A stretch of 64,000 bases of DNA, from positions 310,001 through 374,000 of the forward strand of contig NZ_JAAVLW010000001.1 in assembly GCF_013114835.1 (NCBI RefSeq). The letters are read 5' to 3'. Both the position numbers and the translations under genes were made by a program. Each line of letters starts with the position of its first letter. Position 1 is the first letter of the stretch. A model generated the notes under the pieces. The model did not search any database. It saw only the letters and a program-made list of their open reading frames with translations, and was not told the origin of the DNA. Below are positions 1 through 9,111 of this stretch, in pieces. The stretch is from Bradyrhizobium archetypum (GTDB lineage: Bacteria > Pseudomonadota > Alphaproteobacteria > Rhizobiales > Xanthobacteraceae).

Positions 1-328
1 GCGGGACCATTAGCCCGCCGGCGCCCTCGATCACGAGCGGACGCTCCCCGCTGTCCGGCACATCGATCGCATCTGTGTCGATGCGAACTCCGTCGATTTC
101 GGCTGAGTAATGGGGCGAAGCGGGCGTTCGAAGGCGGTAAAGCTCTGGCACGATGCGATCGGGTGAGAGACTGCCCAGCCGCGCCACGAGCTCGCTATCG
201 GTCTCTCCTTCAAGGCCGGCCTGAATCGGTTTCCAATAGTTCGCGCCGAGGAGATTGGCGAGCCCTGCGGAAAAGACCGATTTCCCAATTCCGGTATCTG
301 TGCCTGTCACAACGATCCGCTGAGTCAT
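1..328 (-). CDS. bioD: Dethiobiotin synthetase, 3' part cut by window edge
   Basis: ATP-dependent carboxylation of diaminopelargonic acid to dethiobiotin, the third step of the late biotin pathway. The reading frame starts at the ATG at 328 and runs off the left edge. The N-terminus [17 protein letters not shown] contains the TGTDTxxGKS-type P-loop typical of BioD, and the last visible residues ([11 protein letters not shown]) match the conserved EGAGG loop. Its start codon overlaps the bioF stop as ATGA, so the two are translationally coupled. About 109 residues are visible of a usual length near 220. bioA and bioZ would be expected further left but are outside the window. Confidence 0.93.
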   Translation of the reverse strand, partial: MTQRIVVTGTDTGIGKSVFSAGLANLLGANYWKPIQAGLEGETDSELVARLGSLSPDRIVPELYRLRTPASPHYSAEIDGVRIDTDAIDVPDSGERPLVIEGAGGLMVP

Positions 329-1479
329 CGCGAACCGCCCAACGTCTCTTCGACCAACGCATCAATCATGTCCGATACATCATCTTCGCGAACTTTGAGC
401 GTGATTGAAATTCTTAATCGTGCCGTTCCCGCCGGCACGGTTGGCGGCCGGATTCCACGTATGTCGAAGCCGCGCGCCTGCAGTGCAGAGGCGAGCCGCA
501 TTGTATGGGCGTTGTCGCCAATGATGTAGGGCACGATCTGCGAGTCCGAAGGACTGCGCAGACCGCGCAAACGAATCTTCCGATGAGTGAAGGCGACCAG
601 CTTGGCCAGACGCTGCTGACGCTCAGGCTCCTCCTGCAGAATTGAGAGTGCTTCCCGCACGGCGACAGCCATCAACGGTGGGGGAGCGGTGGCGAAGATA
701 AACGGGCGACAACGATTGACCAAGAAGTCGCGCAGCACGCGTGTGCAAGTGACGAGCGCACCAGCAGCGCCCAGCGCCTTGCCGCAGGTATGAACGACTA
801 GGAGATTTTCGCTCCCCTCGTAGGGCGCGGTGAGCCCCCGTCCCTGCCTGCCGTAGACGCCTGTGGCATGGGCCTCATCCACGATCAGGAAAGCGTCGTG
901 CCGGTCCGCGATCGCGACCAGATCTTTAAGTGGTGCGAAATCGCCATCCATGCTGTAGAGACTTTCGGCCACGATCCAGACCCGGCCCGTTCCGCCCTTG
1001 ACCCGCCAGTCACGAATTTTGTCTTCGACCGATTGGGCGTCGTTATGATCGCTTATCCGAAACTCCGCCCGGCCAGCGCGCGCGCCTTCATGAATGCTCG
1101 CATGCACAAGAGAATCGAGAACGAGCAGATCGCCCCGCTGCGGCAGCGATGTCAGGACGGCAAAATTTGCAAAGTAGCCGCCGCTAAAGAAAAGCGCCGT
1201 CTTCGCTCCAAAGAACTGAGCTGCTTCTGCTTCCAGACTTTCGTGTTCCTCGCAATTGCCGCGTAAGAGCCGCGAGCCGCCGGCCCCAACTGGCGTGCCG
1301 GCTTCGAGCGCGGCCACGACGGCCATTTTCATACGTGGCGCGCTCGCCAGCGCAAGATAATCGTTCGAAGAAAAGTCGAGGCCAGCGCGCGGCTTGAGGC
1401 AGCGCAGCCGGTCGTCTTCTTTTAAGGCATGCAGGGCCGTGGCAAAATTTCTCATTTTGGCCGCATGGGTCGAGCTCAT
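325..1479 (-). CDS. bioF: 8-amino-7-oxononanoate synthase
   Basis: A PLP enzyme of the alpha-oxoamine synthase family that condenses pimeloyl thioester with alanine to give KAPA, the first step of biotin ring assembly. It has 384 residues, the normal family length. Visible landmarks are the glycine-rich substrate loop [10 protein letters not shown] (66-75), DEAHATG (201-207) for cofactor contact, and the Schiff-base lysine in [11 protein letters not shown] (K234). It follows panD by 82 bp and overlaps bioD by 4 bp. The ATG at 1479 is chosen because upstream sequence in this frame is not conserved-looking. A second frame over the N-terminus is a shadow. Confidence 0.95.
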   Translation of the reverse strand: MSSTHAAKMRNFATALHALKEDDRLRCLKPRAGLDFSSNDYLALASAPRMKMAVVAALEAGTPVGAGGSRLLRGNCEEHESLEAEAAQFFGAKTALFFSGGYFANFAVLTSLPQRGDLLVLDSLVHASIHEGARAGRAEFRISDHNDAQSVEDKIRDWRVKGGTGRVWIVAESLYSMDGDFAPLKDLVAIADRHDAFLIVDEAHATGVYGRQGRGLTAPYEGSENLLVVHTCGKALGAAGALVTCTRVLRDFLVNRCRPFIFATAPPPLMAVAVREALSILQEEPERQQRLAKLVAFTHRKIRLRGLRSPSDSQIVPYIIGDNAHTMRLASALQARGFDIRGIRPPTVPAGTARLRISITLKVREDDVSDMIDALVEETLGGSR

Positions 1480-1561
1480 CCTTCACTCCCACGTCGCATT
1501 TACACGCAGAAATTCCATTTGGCAGCCAAGAACAAGGCTTCATCCATCGGCCTTCATGTTT

Positions 1562-1915
1562 TCAACCTGGTAAGATGCGATTTTCTTGATCAACCAGAAC
1601 AACGCGTGGTCTGAAGATTTTCGCTTCCGCCTCATCGAAGGAGGCATATGCAACGATGATGATTTTCTCTCCGGGCATCGCGATTCGAGCGGCCGCACCG
1701 TTGAGGCTTATCGTGCCAGAGCCCTTGGGCGCCTCGATCACATAGGTAGCAAAGCGCGCTCCGGTTTCGATATTATAGATTTCAACGCGTTCGTTGATCA
1801 AAAATCCCGCCGCATCCAGCAGCGTACGATCAATCGATATCGAGCCGTCATAGTGTAGATCGGCTTCGGTTACCGACGCGCGATGGATTTTACCCTTCAT
1901 CAAAGTAATCTGCAT
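1562..1915 (-). CDS. panD: Aspartate 1-decarboxylase proenzyme
   Basis: Makes beta-alanine from aspartate for pantothenate/CoA synthesis. The proenzyme self-cleaves to form a pyruvoyl group. At 117 residues it is full length. The cleavage site is visible as HYDGSISID with Gly24-Ser25, and the conserved K9 and H11 near the start and the LNGAAAR segment are present. It lies between bioB and bioF on the same strand (54 bp from bioB, 82 bp from bioF), so it should be co-transcribed with the biotin genes. Embedding a CoA-precursor gene within a biotin operon fits a shared cofactor-supply island, but that purpose is inference. Confidence 0.95.
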   Translation of the reverse strand: MQITLMKGKIHRASVTEADLHYDGSISIDRTLLDAAGFLINERVEIYNIETGARFATYVIEAPKGSGTISLNGAAARIAMPGEKIIIVAYASFDEAEAKIFRPRVVLVDQENRILPG

Positions 1916-1969
1916 TGTTCACCTAGACTGAAATTTCCGCGCGGGGTGCTCGCCGCTGGTCTGCTTTAC

Positions 1970-2983
1970 TTAGGCAAGCCCGGACGTGATACCGAGCCGG
2001 TTCAGCAAATTGGCATCCCGGTCGGCTTTCGGGTTTTCGGTGGTCAACAGCACATCCCCGATGAAGATTGAATTCGCGCCGGCCAAAAAACACAGCGCCT
2101 GCAGTTCATCGGTCATGTATTGCCGTCCGGCGGACAACCGCACCACGCTCTTGGGCATCATGATCCGGGCCGTAGCCACCAGGCGCACGTGCGTGATCGG
2201 ATCGGGGCGCTCGGCGGTGGCGTAGACCGGTACGCCCTTGACCTCGTTCCAGAGGTTGATCGGCACGCTTTCCGGATGCTTTTGGAGATTGGCGAGCAGC
2301 ACAAGCATGCCGAGTCGGTCCTCGACACGCTCACCCATGCCGATGATGCCGCCGCTGCACACCTTGATGCCGGCCCTGCGCACCTGCGCCAGTGTGTCGA
2401 TGCGGTCTTGCAAGGTGCGAGTGGTGATTACTCTGCCGTAGAACTCCGGCGAGGTGTCGACGTTATGATTGTAGAAGTCGAGCCCGGCCTCAGCGAGCCG
2501 CGCGGCCTGCCTCAACGTCAGCATGCCAAGCGTGACGCAGGTCTCCATGCCTAGAGCCTTGACCGCGCCAACCATCTCGCAGACCTGATCGAGATCACGG
2601 TCTTTTGGACTGCGCCAGGCGGCGGCCATGCAGAAGCGGCTCGCGCCGGCGTCCTTGGCGCGCTGGGCGGTGGCGACCACATCGGCGCGCGCCTTGAGGC
2701 GGCTGGCTTTCAGGCCAGTGTCATAATACGCGCTCTGGGCGCAGTAGCCGCAGTCTTCGGGACAGCCGCCGGTCTTAATGCTGAGCAGACTTGCGGTTTC
2801 GACGTGATTTGGATCGAAGTTCTCGCGATGAACGCTCTGGGCCCGAAACATCAAGTCGGCAAACGGCAGGCCATAAAGTGCTTCGGCCTCGGCGCGCTCC
2901 CAGTTACTGCGAACCGGCGCGTCGTTGCCGTTTTCGTTCCGTTGCGCTCCCACTCCACCAACCATTAAGATTTGCTTTCCCAT
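1970..2983 (-). CDS. bioB: Biotin synthase (radical SAM)
   Basis: Inserts sulfur into dethiobiotin to form biotin. The radical-SAM cluster motif CxxxCxxC is clear in [13 protein letters not shown] (Cys near 74, 78 and 81 from the chosen start). [12 protein letters not shown] and the C-terminal [15 protein letters not shown] are typical BioB segments. About 337 residues, normal length. The frame also offers a TTG two codons upstream (2989) and an internal ATG (M7), so the ATG at 2983 is a best guess. It is the first gene of the leftward bioB-panD-bioF-bioD run and is divergent from the bioR-like gene across 295 bp that hold BioR-type boxes. Confidence 0.95.
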   Translation of the reverse strand: MGKQILMVGGVGAQRNENGNDAPVRSNWERAEAEALYGLPFADLMFRAQSVHRENFDPNHVETASLLSIKTGGCPEDCGYCAQSAYYDTGLKASRLKARADVVATAQRAKDAGASRFCMAAAWRSPKDRDLDQVCEMVGAVKALGMETCVTLGMLTLRQAARLAEAGLDFYNHNVDTSPEFYGRVITTRTLQDRIDTLAQVRRAGIKVCSGGIIGMGERVEDRLGMLVLLANLQKHPESVPINLWNEVKGVPVYATAERPDPITHVRLVATARIMMPKSVVRLSAGRQYMTDELQALCFLAGANSIFIGDVLLTTENPKADRDANLLNRLGITSGLA

Positions 2984-2996
2984 CAGCAAGTTACCG

Positions 2997-3022
2997 TAGA
3001 TAATGGAAGCTATAATCTATAA
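2997..3022. promoter_or_regulatory. Probable BioR boxes upstream of bioB
   Basis: The stretch contains TAGATAA (2997-3003) and TAATCTATAA (3013-3022) in opposite orientation. The second differs by one base from the published BioR consensus TTATMKATAA. Both lie just upstream of the bioB start, where a repressor of the biotin genes would act. The site assignment is inference from motif and position. Confidence 0.7.
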
Positions 3023-3264
3023 CAACTGCTCACGGCAACAGCACTTGGACGCTCGGGAGATGACCTTCAAGAACTCTCGGAGCGGCGTGCAGGCGCCCCA
3101 ATTAGCGCTCAACGCAATGGTGTAAAGTGTGTTGGCGCGTAAAGACCGCGAAATCAGCCAAAGTTTGGAGAAATACCGCAAAATGAGGGTGCCTCTTACA
3201 TTTTGACGCCTGGCCATTGCGCATGGCCGGGCACTCGCCTGCTTCCCGAGTGCAAACGCTTATG

Positions 3265-3277
3265 ATAGATAATCTAT
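3265..3277. promoter_or_regulatory. Palindromic BioR-type operator at the bioR start
   Basis: ATAGAT-A-ATCTAT is a perfect palindrome ending two bases before the ATG of the GntR gene at 3279. It shares the AATCTATAA core with the box in front of bioB. The position over the start codon suggests autorepression. Confidence 0.75.
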
Positions 3278-3278
3278 A

Positions 3279-3914
3279 ATGACTGACGACGAGAATACGA
3301 CGACCGCGGGGCGCATTGCAGAGGCAATCGGCGAGCGCATCATCAGCGGCGAGCTGCAGCCGGACGCCCCACTCCGGCAGGACCATATCGCACGAGAATT
3401 CAATTCGAGCCACGTCCCGGTGCGCGAGGCCTTTCGGCAACTTCAGGCCCAACATCTTGTCGTCGCTGTGCCCCGTCGCGGTGTGCGAGTTGCCCCACTT
3501 AATATCAATTCCGTGAAGGAGATCGCTGAGATGCGCGCCGCGCTGGAAGTGGTCGCGTTGCGCAATGCGGCGCCAAAGCTCACCTCTAGCCATTTGGCAC
3601 GGATCGAGCTCGCCCTGATTGAAGGAGACGCCGCCCAGACCATTCAGGAGTTTGAAATAGCCAACCGCGCTTTTCACCACGCGCTGGTGGCGCCCTGCGC
3701 GATGCCGCGCCTGCTCGCGAGCCTTGACGGACTACAGCTTGCAAATTCACGACTCGTGTTCGCGATGGCGCGCAGTAGCGGCTGGCGACCGCGGTCCAAT
3801 CAGGATCACCGCCTGATTTTGCAAGCCCTGCGGGCGCGCAACGTCGATCAAGCCTGTAGTCTGCTCGCGCGCCACATTCAAACTATTGAGCGCCTTGCCC
3901 TTCCCTCGTCATGA
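3279..3914 (+). CDS. bioR: GntR-family biotin regulator, BioR-like
   Basis: A 211-residue FadR-type GntR regulator. The N-terminal winged helix (about 8-75) shows the typical ...IAREFNSSHVPVREAFRQLQAQHLV recognition region, and the C-terminal FCD-like all-helical effector domain follows (EMRAALEVVALR, then ANRAFHHALV and ARHIQTIERLA). BioR represses bio genes in alphaproteobacteria. Here the gene is divergent from bioB and its own start is covered by a palindrome shared with the bioB promoter, so control of this island's biotin genes is the likely role. Ligand or cofactor cannot be read from the sequence. Confidence 0.88.
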   Translation: MTDDENTTTAGRIAEAIGERIISGELQPDAPLRQDHIAREFNSSHVPVREAFRQLQAQHLVVAVPRRGVRVAPLNINSVKEIAEMRAALEVVALRNAAPKLTSSHLARIELALIEGDAAQTIQEFEIANRAFHHALVAPCAMPRLLASLDGLQLANSRLVFAMARSSGWRPRSNQDHRLILQALRARNVDQACSLLARHIQTIERLALPSS

Positions 3915-4084
3915 CCGCGAACGAGATCTGGCGAGGTCCGTTGCAAACCCCGGCAAAGCGCAAGAGCGCCAAACTCCGACCTTTTTGCCGCGCGACGCGG
4001 CTTGCGGCTGCGCCCCCGTTGCAGCGGGCTCGATCCCAAGATAGTAAAGCGACCTCCTTGCGACATCACTCCTTAAGGCCACCC

Positions 4085-4444
4085 ATGATTCGTCACATCG
4101 TCTTGTTCAGCGCCAAGGATCAGGCCCATATCGAGCAAATCATCGAAGGCCTATCGGTTCTCACCACAATCCCGCATGCACGTCGGCTCGAGATTGCGCG
4201 CAATTGCAAGGCCGACCAGCTCGGTAACGAGATCGACGTGGTGGTGTATGGTGAGTTCGACAACGAGACGGAGCTGGCAGCGTACAAAGCGCATGATCTG
4301 TATCAGGAATCGATCAGGCGGGTACGACCCCTTCGGGAGCTACGGTTCGCGGCCGACTATAATGTATCAGCCGATGCGCGGTTCGCCTCGACGGCAGCGA
4401 TAAGCGAAGTTAGTGAGCGCTTCGGGTCAACTGGCGGGAGTTAA
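4085..4444 (+). CDS. Dabb (stress-responsive A/B barrel) domain protein
   Basis: 119 residues starting MIRHIVLFSAKD, the usual opening of the Dabb ferredoxin-like barrel. The domain body (QIIEGLSVLTTIPHARRLEI through YKAHDLYQESIRRVRPL) is about 95 residues, with the conserved H in YKAHDLY. The frame is open upstream to an ATG at 3911 that overlaps the bioR stop, but that extension is basic, low-complexity and unlike the family, so the ATG at 4085 is preferred. It sits between bioR and pabB on the same strand. Function of these small dimeric proteins varies and the substrate is unknown. Confidence 0.75.
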   Translation: MIRHIVLFSAKDQAHIEQIIEGLSVLTTIPHARRLEIARNCKADQLGNEIDVVVYGEFDNETELAAYKAHDLYQESIRRVRPLRELRFAADYNVSADARFASTAAISEVSERFGSTGGS

Positions 4445-4546
4445 TCTGGCAATCGGTCTCAAAACCTTGTGGGTGCTAGACGAGGATGGGATTCGCAATC
4501 GCAGCGCGCCCCACCAGCACGCCCGTTGTCAGTGACTGACAAGGCG

Positions 4547-5941
4547 ATGCACGTCCGCGAACTGCGGTGGATTGAGCCTGTCACCGCGATGCGCTGTCTC
4601 GCGCATCGAGCGCACCTGACGTTTCTCGACAGCGCGGCAACGCATGAGCTGCTTGGGCGCTATTCCTATCTGAGCTGCGAGCCGTTCAGCACCTATACGG
4701 TCACGGACGGACAGGCGAGTTACAACACAGAGGCTCTCGCGGGCGATCCGTGGCGAGCTCTTCGCACCCTGCTCGCGAGGTACCCAGAAGAGCATCGTCC
4801 CGATCTGCCGCCGTTCCAGGGCGGTGCGGCCGGCTTCTTTGCTTATGATCTGAACAGGACACTGGAGCGACTGCCCGCGCCAGCAATCTCCGGTCAGAGG
4901 TTGCCGCAATCCATCCTGCATTTCTATGACGTGGTCATTAGCTTCGACCACCGTGACGACAGATGCTGGATCGTCTCGACCGGATGGCCGGAGCAGGATC
5001 CCGCACGACGGCGCGAGCGTGCGCGTCGTCGGGCCGATGAGTTTGCAGCGCTGCTCGACCGCCCAAGGGCGCCGCGGAATGACTTCCCCGCCACAGCGGG
5101 CGCATGGCATTCTAACTTCAGCCGTGAGGGCTACATTGCGGCGGTGCAGCGCGTTATCGAATTGATTCTGGCTGGCGACGTTTTCCAAGCGAACATTGCG
5201 CAGCGCTTCAGCGCCCGCTTATCGAGCTCATTTGATCCGCTGGCCTTCTATTGCCAGTTGCGGTCATTGAACCCGGCTCCCTTTGCAGCCCTCATGCGGT
5301 ACGGCAAGCTGACCATTGCCTCGAGCTCGCCGGAACGATTCCTCAAGCTTGATGGACGGCAGGTCGAAACGCGGCCGATCAAGGGCACGATCGCGCGCTC
5401 CGCTGATTCGAAGGACGACCGGCGCCGCGCTGAACTCCTCCTCGCGTCCGAGAAGGACCGTGCCGAGAACACGATGATCGTGGACCTCCTGCGCAACGAT
5501 CTGTCACGCGTTTGCACGCCGCAGTCGGTCGAGGTTCCAGCGCTGTGTGCCCTGGAATCCTATGCTTCAGTGCACCACCTCGTGTCGACCGTGACGGGTG
5601 AACTTGCCGTAGATGAAGACGCCGTCACCTTATTGCGAGCTTGCTTTCCCGGCGGCTCCATCACCGGCGCGCCCAAGGTGCGATCGATGGAAATCATTGG
5701 AGAGATCGAGCGAGTGGCGCGAGAGGTCTATTGCGGGGCGATCGGCTTTATCGGCTTTAACGGGCACATGGATACGAATATCGCCATCCGCACTGTCACA
5801 ATCGACGATGATTTTGCTCTGTTTCATGCAGGGAGCGGGATCACGGCGATGTCAGATCCAGAGGCCGAATACGAGGAGACGCTCGCGAAGGCGCAGCGCA
5901 TATTTGACGCGTTTCGTGCTAACACATCTGGTGCACTTTGA
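4547..5941 (+). CDS. pabB: Aminodeoxychorismate synthase component I
   Basis: Amination of chorismate to aminodeoxychorismate for p-aminobenzoate and folate. The frame from the ATG at 4547 gives 464 residues with the chorismate-binding domain in the C-terminal two thirds. The active-site motif PIKGT (277-281, lysine 279) separates PabB from anthranilate synthase TrpE, which has PIAGT. DLLRNDLSRVC, the CFPGGSITGAPK loop and GAIGFIGFNGHMD are all present. An in-frame ATG at 4469 adds 26 residues that look non-conserved. It overlaps pabA by four bases (TTGA), so the two subunits are coupled. No pabC lyase gene is adjacent. Confidence 0.92.
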   Translation: MHVRELRWIEPVTAMRCLAHRAHLTFLDSAATHELLGRYSYLSCEPFSTYTVTDGQASYNTEALAGDPWRALRTLLARYPEEHRPDLPPFQGGAAGFFAYDLNRTLERLPAPAISGQRLPQSILHFYDVVISFDHRDDRCWIVSTGWPEQDPARRRERARRRADEFAALLDRPRAPRNDFPATAGAWHSNFSREGYIAAVQRVIELILAGDVFQANIAQRFSARLSSSFDPLAFYCQLRSLNPAPFAALMRYGKLTIASSSPERFLKLDGRQVETRPIKGTIARSADSKDDRRRAELLLASEKDRAENTMIVDLLRNDLSRVCTPQSVEVPALCALESYASVHHLVSTVTGELAVDEDAVTLLRACFPGGSITGAPKVRSMEIIGEIERVAREVYCGAIGFIGFNGHMDTNIAIRTVTIDDDFALFHAGSGITAMSDPEAEYEETLAKAQRIFDAFRANTSGAL

Positions 5942-6522
5942 TTGTCATTATCGACAACTACGACTCCTTTGTCTTCAACATTGCCCGCTATTTTCGCCAG
6001 CTGGGTGCCGCAACGGCAGTGATCCGGAATGACGTCGTCAGCCTCAGCGATCTTGCCTGCCTCAAGCCGCACGCCCTGGTCCTCTCCCCCGGTCCCTGCA
6101 CGCCAATGGAGGCCGGACTGTCGACAACCGTAATCCGCGAGCTGTCGGGTCATCTCCCAATTCTCGGCATCTGCCTTGGACACCAGTGTATTGGGAGCGT
6201 GTTCGGCGGACGCGTCGCGCGTGCCCGTCGTCCGATGCACGGCCGGTCCTCATACGTCACCCATGACGGCCGCGGACTGTTCAAGGAACTCGCGTCCCCA
6301 CTTTGCGTTGGCCGCTACCATTCTCTTGTTGTTGAGCTCGACGAATCGTGCGCACCGCAACTAACGGTGACAGCGCGTTCGGATGAAGGCGAGATCATGG
6401 CCCTCGCACATCGCTCTCACCCGACCTATGGCGTACAGTTCCACCCGGAATCGATACTTACCCAACAAGGGCAGGTGCTACTGATGAACTTCTTGCGAGT
6501 CGCAGAGACTTGCCAATCGTGA
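5938..6522 (+). CDS. pabA: Aminodeoxychorismate synthase component II (glutamine amidotransferase)
   Basis: A class I glutamine amidotransferase of 194 residues that supplies ammonia to PabB. The triad is visible: nucleophile Cys79 in GICLGHQ, and His169/Glu171 in GVQFHPES. The oxyanion segment LSPGPCTP is also present. The start is a TTG at 5938 overlapping the pabB stop codon, which is the only start that gives the conserved IVIIDNYDSF N-terminus. PabA and TrpG subunits look alike. The PabB partner upstream makes the PabA call. Confidence 0.92.
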   Translation: MIVIIDNYDSFVFNIARYFRQLGAATAVIRNDVVSLSDLACLKPHALVLSPGPCTPMEAGLSTTVIRELSGHLPILGICLGHQCIGSVFGGRVARARRPMHGRSSYVTHDGRGLFKELASPLCVGRYHSLVVELDESCAPQLTVTARSDEGEIMALAHRSHPTYGVQFHPESILTQQGQVLLMNFLRVAETCQS

Positions 6523-6577
6523 GGATATCGGAGAGCGTGTCGCACACTTGCCAGCTTAACGCACGGAAGCGAAATCG

Positions 6578-6908
6578 TCAGCTTCTGCCAGTCTGATAGA
6601 TACTAAGGAGATGGCTTAGGGCAGGCAATGGCAGCAAGTAAATCAACTTGAAATCAGTGCCGCGATCACCCGTTGAAGCTTTGGCGGACACTAAGCAGCG
6701 GTTCTCCCGCCTTGAGCCAGATGCGCCAGTGCGCGGTGTTACGGATGTTGGTGACCAGTGGCGCGCGACTTGGCGGGGTTTGCGACCCCACACCGGGCTT
6801 GCCTCCACGGTTGACACCCCGTCCAATCGGAGCGGACTTCGGGCCGGCGAAATTTGGCGGGCACGGCCGAAAAGACGCGCGTTTGGATGAGCTGCGGCAG
6901 TCCCTCAA
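6578..6908 (-). pseudogene. Frameshifted remnant of an SRAP (YedK/HMCES-like) peptidase gene
   Basis: Two overlapping leftward frames together recall the middle of SOS-response-associated peptidases. One reads TPPSRAPLVTNIRNTAHWRIWLKA, the other continues with RRENRCLVSAKASTG. In intact family members these join as ...VTNIRNT..HWR.WL..ENRCLVPA.SF. The N-terminal Met-Cys2 active site and the C-terminal half are absent. The fragment lies between pabA and the citrate-synthase-like gene, and nothing else is recognisable in this 390-bp gap. Identification is from motif memory and would be settled by a translated search. Confidence 0.6.
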
Positions 6909-6914
6909 GGTACA

Positions 6915-7742
6915 TCATGGCGCTTCCTTCAGGCTGCGCTTTGGCTGCCCCTGATATTTGTAGGCGAACTGCTTGGGCATTGGCCCTTTATTGCGGTCCT
7001 TGCGTCCGGTCTGCTCCCATGCATGCGCCAGGATGCCTACCGCGCGTGACAAGCAGAAGATGCCGCGGGCTAGGGGTGGAGCAAAGCCCAGCTCCGCGTA
7101 GATGACTGCAGTGGCTCCATCGACGTTCATCGGGATGAGCTTGCCTTTGCGCTCGCGCATGACGCGCTCGATCGCGCGCGCAGCGCTGGCGTAGCGACCG
7201 CTGACGGCAGCATCACTGACCGCGGCATCGACTAGTACGAGCAGCGGGTCAGCGCGCGGGTCGACGGGATGAAACCGGTGACCGAAGCCAGGCAGATATT
7301 TGCTTCGCGTGGTGGTGAAATGATCGATTGCCTCAGCGGCAGCCTCATCCAGATCCTTGGTCTCGCTCCGTCGGAGGACCTCGTCGTAGAGCTCGATCGC
7401 CTGCTCCCCCGCTCCGCCATGCAGGTCCCCGAGCGTGTTGATCGCGGAAGCCATCGCGCCATTGAGCGGCAGCCCACAACTGACAGCCATCTGCGCGATA
7501 GCGATAGAAGGTGCATGCGGGCCATGATCCACTGATGCAACCAGTGCAGCCTGCAACAGCCGCTCCTGCGCCGGTGTGGGTAGCTCGCCGCGCAGCATCA
7601 ACCAGATCATTGCGGGGAAGGAAATCTGATCAATCAATTCCTCGATCGTGTATCCGCGGTAGGCGATCCGCCCGGGCGCAATGTCGCATATGGAGGTCCG
7701 CCACCAATGGGCGGCCTGCTCTCGCAGCTGCGTTTCGCTCAT
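6915..7742 (-). CDS. Short citrate-synthase-fold protein, citryl-CoA lyase-like
   Basis: 275 residues from the ATG at 7742 (MSETQLREQAAHWWRTSI). The citrate synthase small and large domain landmarks are present: GRIAYRGYTIEELI, the loop GAMASAINTLGDLHGGAGEQA, and the histidine motif LPGFGHRFHPVDPRADPL. It is far shorter than true citrate synthase (about 430), matching the citryl-CoA/citramalyl-CoA lyase-like subgroup. It lies 64 bp downstream of a class III CoA-transferase. Together the pair could activate a dicarboxylic or hydroxy acid to its CoA thioester and cleave it. The actual substrate is not evident. The frame runs upstream to 8063 inside the transferase gene, which is not meaningful. 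Confidence 0.8.
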   Translation of the reverse strand: MSETQLREQAAHWWRTSICDIAPGRIAYRGYTIEELIDQISFPAMIWLMLRGELPTPAQERLLQAALVASVDHGPHAPSIAIAQMAVSCGLPLNGAMASAINTLGDLHGGAGEQAIELYDEVLRRSETKDLDEAAAEAIDHFTTTRSKYLPGFGHRFHPVDPRADPLLVLVDAAVSDAAVSGRYASAARAIERVMRERKGKLIPMNVDGATAVIYAELGFAPPLARGIFCLSRAVGILAHAWEQTGRKDRNKGPMPKQFAYKYQGQPKRSLKEAP

Positions 7743-7806
7743 TCTGTTCTCCAATCTCGTCAGCCTATGTCCGGCCGAAGCTTGCTTGCGCGCAACTCCC
7801 TGCCCG

Positions 7807-9069
7807 TCACGCTGCTCCATCCGTCGCCGGGCGGACCCGCGGAAAATCCGCTCCTCCTTGACGTGCAGTTCCGGCGGCACCGCTTGCGATAAGGTGCTCA
7901 ATTTCCGGACAGGTATAACCGAGCCGAGCCAGCCATCGCTCTGTGTCCGCACCGAGCGACGGAGGGAGTGCGGGGACAGGAAACGCCTCATCCAGCCGAA
8001 AACCAGGGCGCGTAATGCGTAATGGTGGTTCGCCAGCCCTGTCGAGCGCAAGCGTCTCGACAAAGCCGCGCTCCAGCAACTGCGGCTCGCGCAAAACTTG
8101 CGGAACGGTCAGCACACAGCCGGCGGGCACGCCGGCGGCATTCAACAGTGCCTCCCACTCCTCCGCAGGCCTGTAGCTCAAAGCTGCATTCAACTCGTCG
8201 CTAAGCGCCGCGCGGTTCATTTTACGTGCTTCGCGCTTAGCGAAGCGCGGATCTGTCTTCAGATCCGGCCGGCCGATCAGATCGCAAAGGGTCCGGTACT
8301 GTTTCTGCTCGTTAGCGGCTATATTCAGCGGGCCGGTCGCCGTGCGGAACGTGCCGGAGGGTGCGGCCGTGAAATTCTCGTTCCCCATCGGCCGCGGCTC
8401 GACTCCGCCGTTCAGGTGATTGGAAACCACCCATCCCATAGCGGAGATTGTCGCCTCGAGCAGCGACACGTCGATGAACCGGCCCCTGCCCATTTGCTGC
8501 TGCTCGACGAGGGCGGCCGAGATGGCAAAGGCGGCCGTTAGCCCGGCGATGGTGTCAGAGATCGGGAAGCCGGTCCGCAGCGGAGCCGTCGCTGCATCAC
8601 CAGTAATACTCATCGCGCCGGAAAGGCCCTGGACGATCTGGTCGTAGGCCGGGCGGGCGGACCAAGGACCGTTTTGCCCAAAGCCTGAGATCGCACAATA
8701 GATGAGCCGCGGGTTGCGCTTGCACAACGCGTCAAAACCGAGACCAAGCCGCTCCATGACTTTGGGCCGGAAGTTTTCGAGAAGGACGTCGGCCTTGGAC
8801 ATCAGCCTGAAAAACACTTCTCTGCCCGCTTCAGACTTCAGATCGAGCGCCACCGACTGCTTACCGGCATTCACGGCGACGAACGAGAGCCCCTGAAGGC
8901 GCTCTGCCCTTTGCGGATCTGCGCCAAGGCGCCGCGCGAGATCGCCTCCATTGGAGTTTTCGATCTTGATAACCTCCGAGCCGAGGCGCGCGAGATGGTA
9001 GCCGCAGAACGGGCCTGCCAATACGTTCGACAGGTCGAGGACACGGATACCGGTGAGCGGCAGGGACAT
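7807..9069 (-). CDS. Class III (CaiB/BaiF-type) CoA-transferase
   Basis: 420 residues. The N-terminus MSLPLTGIRVLDLSNVLAGPFCGYHLARLGSEVIKIE is the classic family III opening. The catalytic aspartate lies in SARPAYDQIVQGLSG, and MGNENFTAAPSGTF plus the C-terminal LLERGFV segment are typical. It transfers CoA between carboxylic acids. Next gene is the citryl-CoA-lyase-like protein, and upstream is a ruined ABC transporter, all under a divergent IclR regulator, so this was probably an uptake-plus-activation operon for one organic acid. The C-terminal 25 residues (AGTARQGGADFP...) look like an unstructured extension. Confidence 0.9.
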   Translation of the reverse strand: MSLPLTGIRVLDLSNVLAGPFCGYHLARLGSEVIKIENSNGGDLARRLGADPQRAERLQGLSFVAVNAGKQSVALDLKSEAGREVFFRLMSKADVLLENFRPKVMERLGLGFDALCKRNPRLIYCAISGFGQNGPWSARPAYDQIVQGLSGAMSITGDAATAPLRTGFPISDTIAGLTAAFAISAALVEQQQMGRGRFIDVSLLEATISAMGWVVSNHLNGGVEPRPMGNENFTAAPSGTFRTATGPLNIAANEQKQYRTLCDLIGRPDLKTDPRFAKREARKMNRAALSDELNAALSYRPAEEWEALLNAAGVPAGCVLTVPQVLREPQLLERGFVETLALDRAGEPPLRITRPGFRLDEAFPVPALPPSLGADTERWLARLGYTCPEIEHLIASGAAGTARQGGADFPRVRPATDGAA

Positions 9070-9111
9070 CTGACGAAGCCTTCTTTGCGGTATCTTCGGC
9101 CGCTGCGGTTG

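Noticed and set aside
3911..4084. N-terminal extension of the Dabb protein overlapping the bioR stop
   Set aside because: Basic low-complexity sequence unlike Dabb proteins. The internal ATG at 4085 gives the family start MIRHIVLF.
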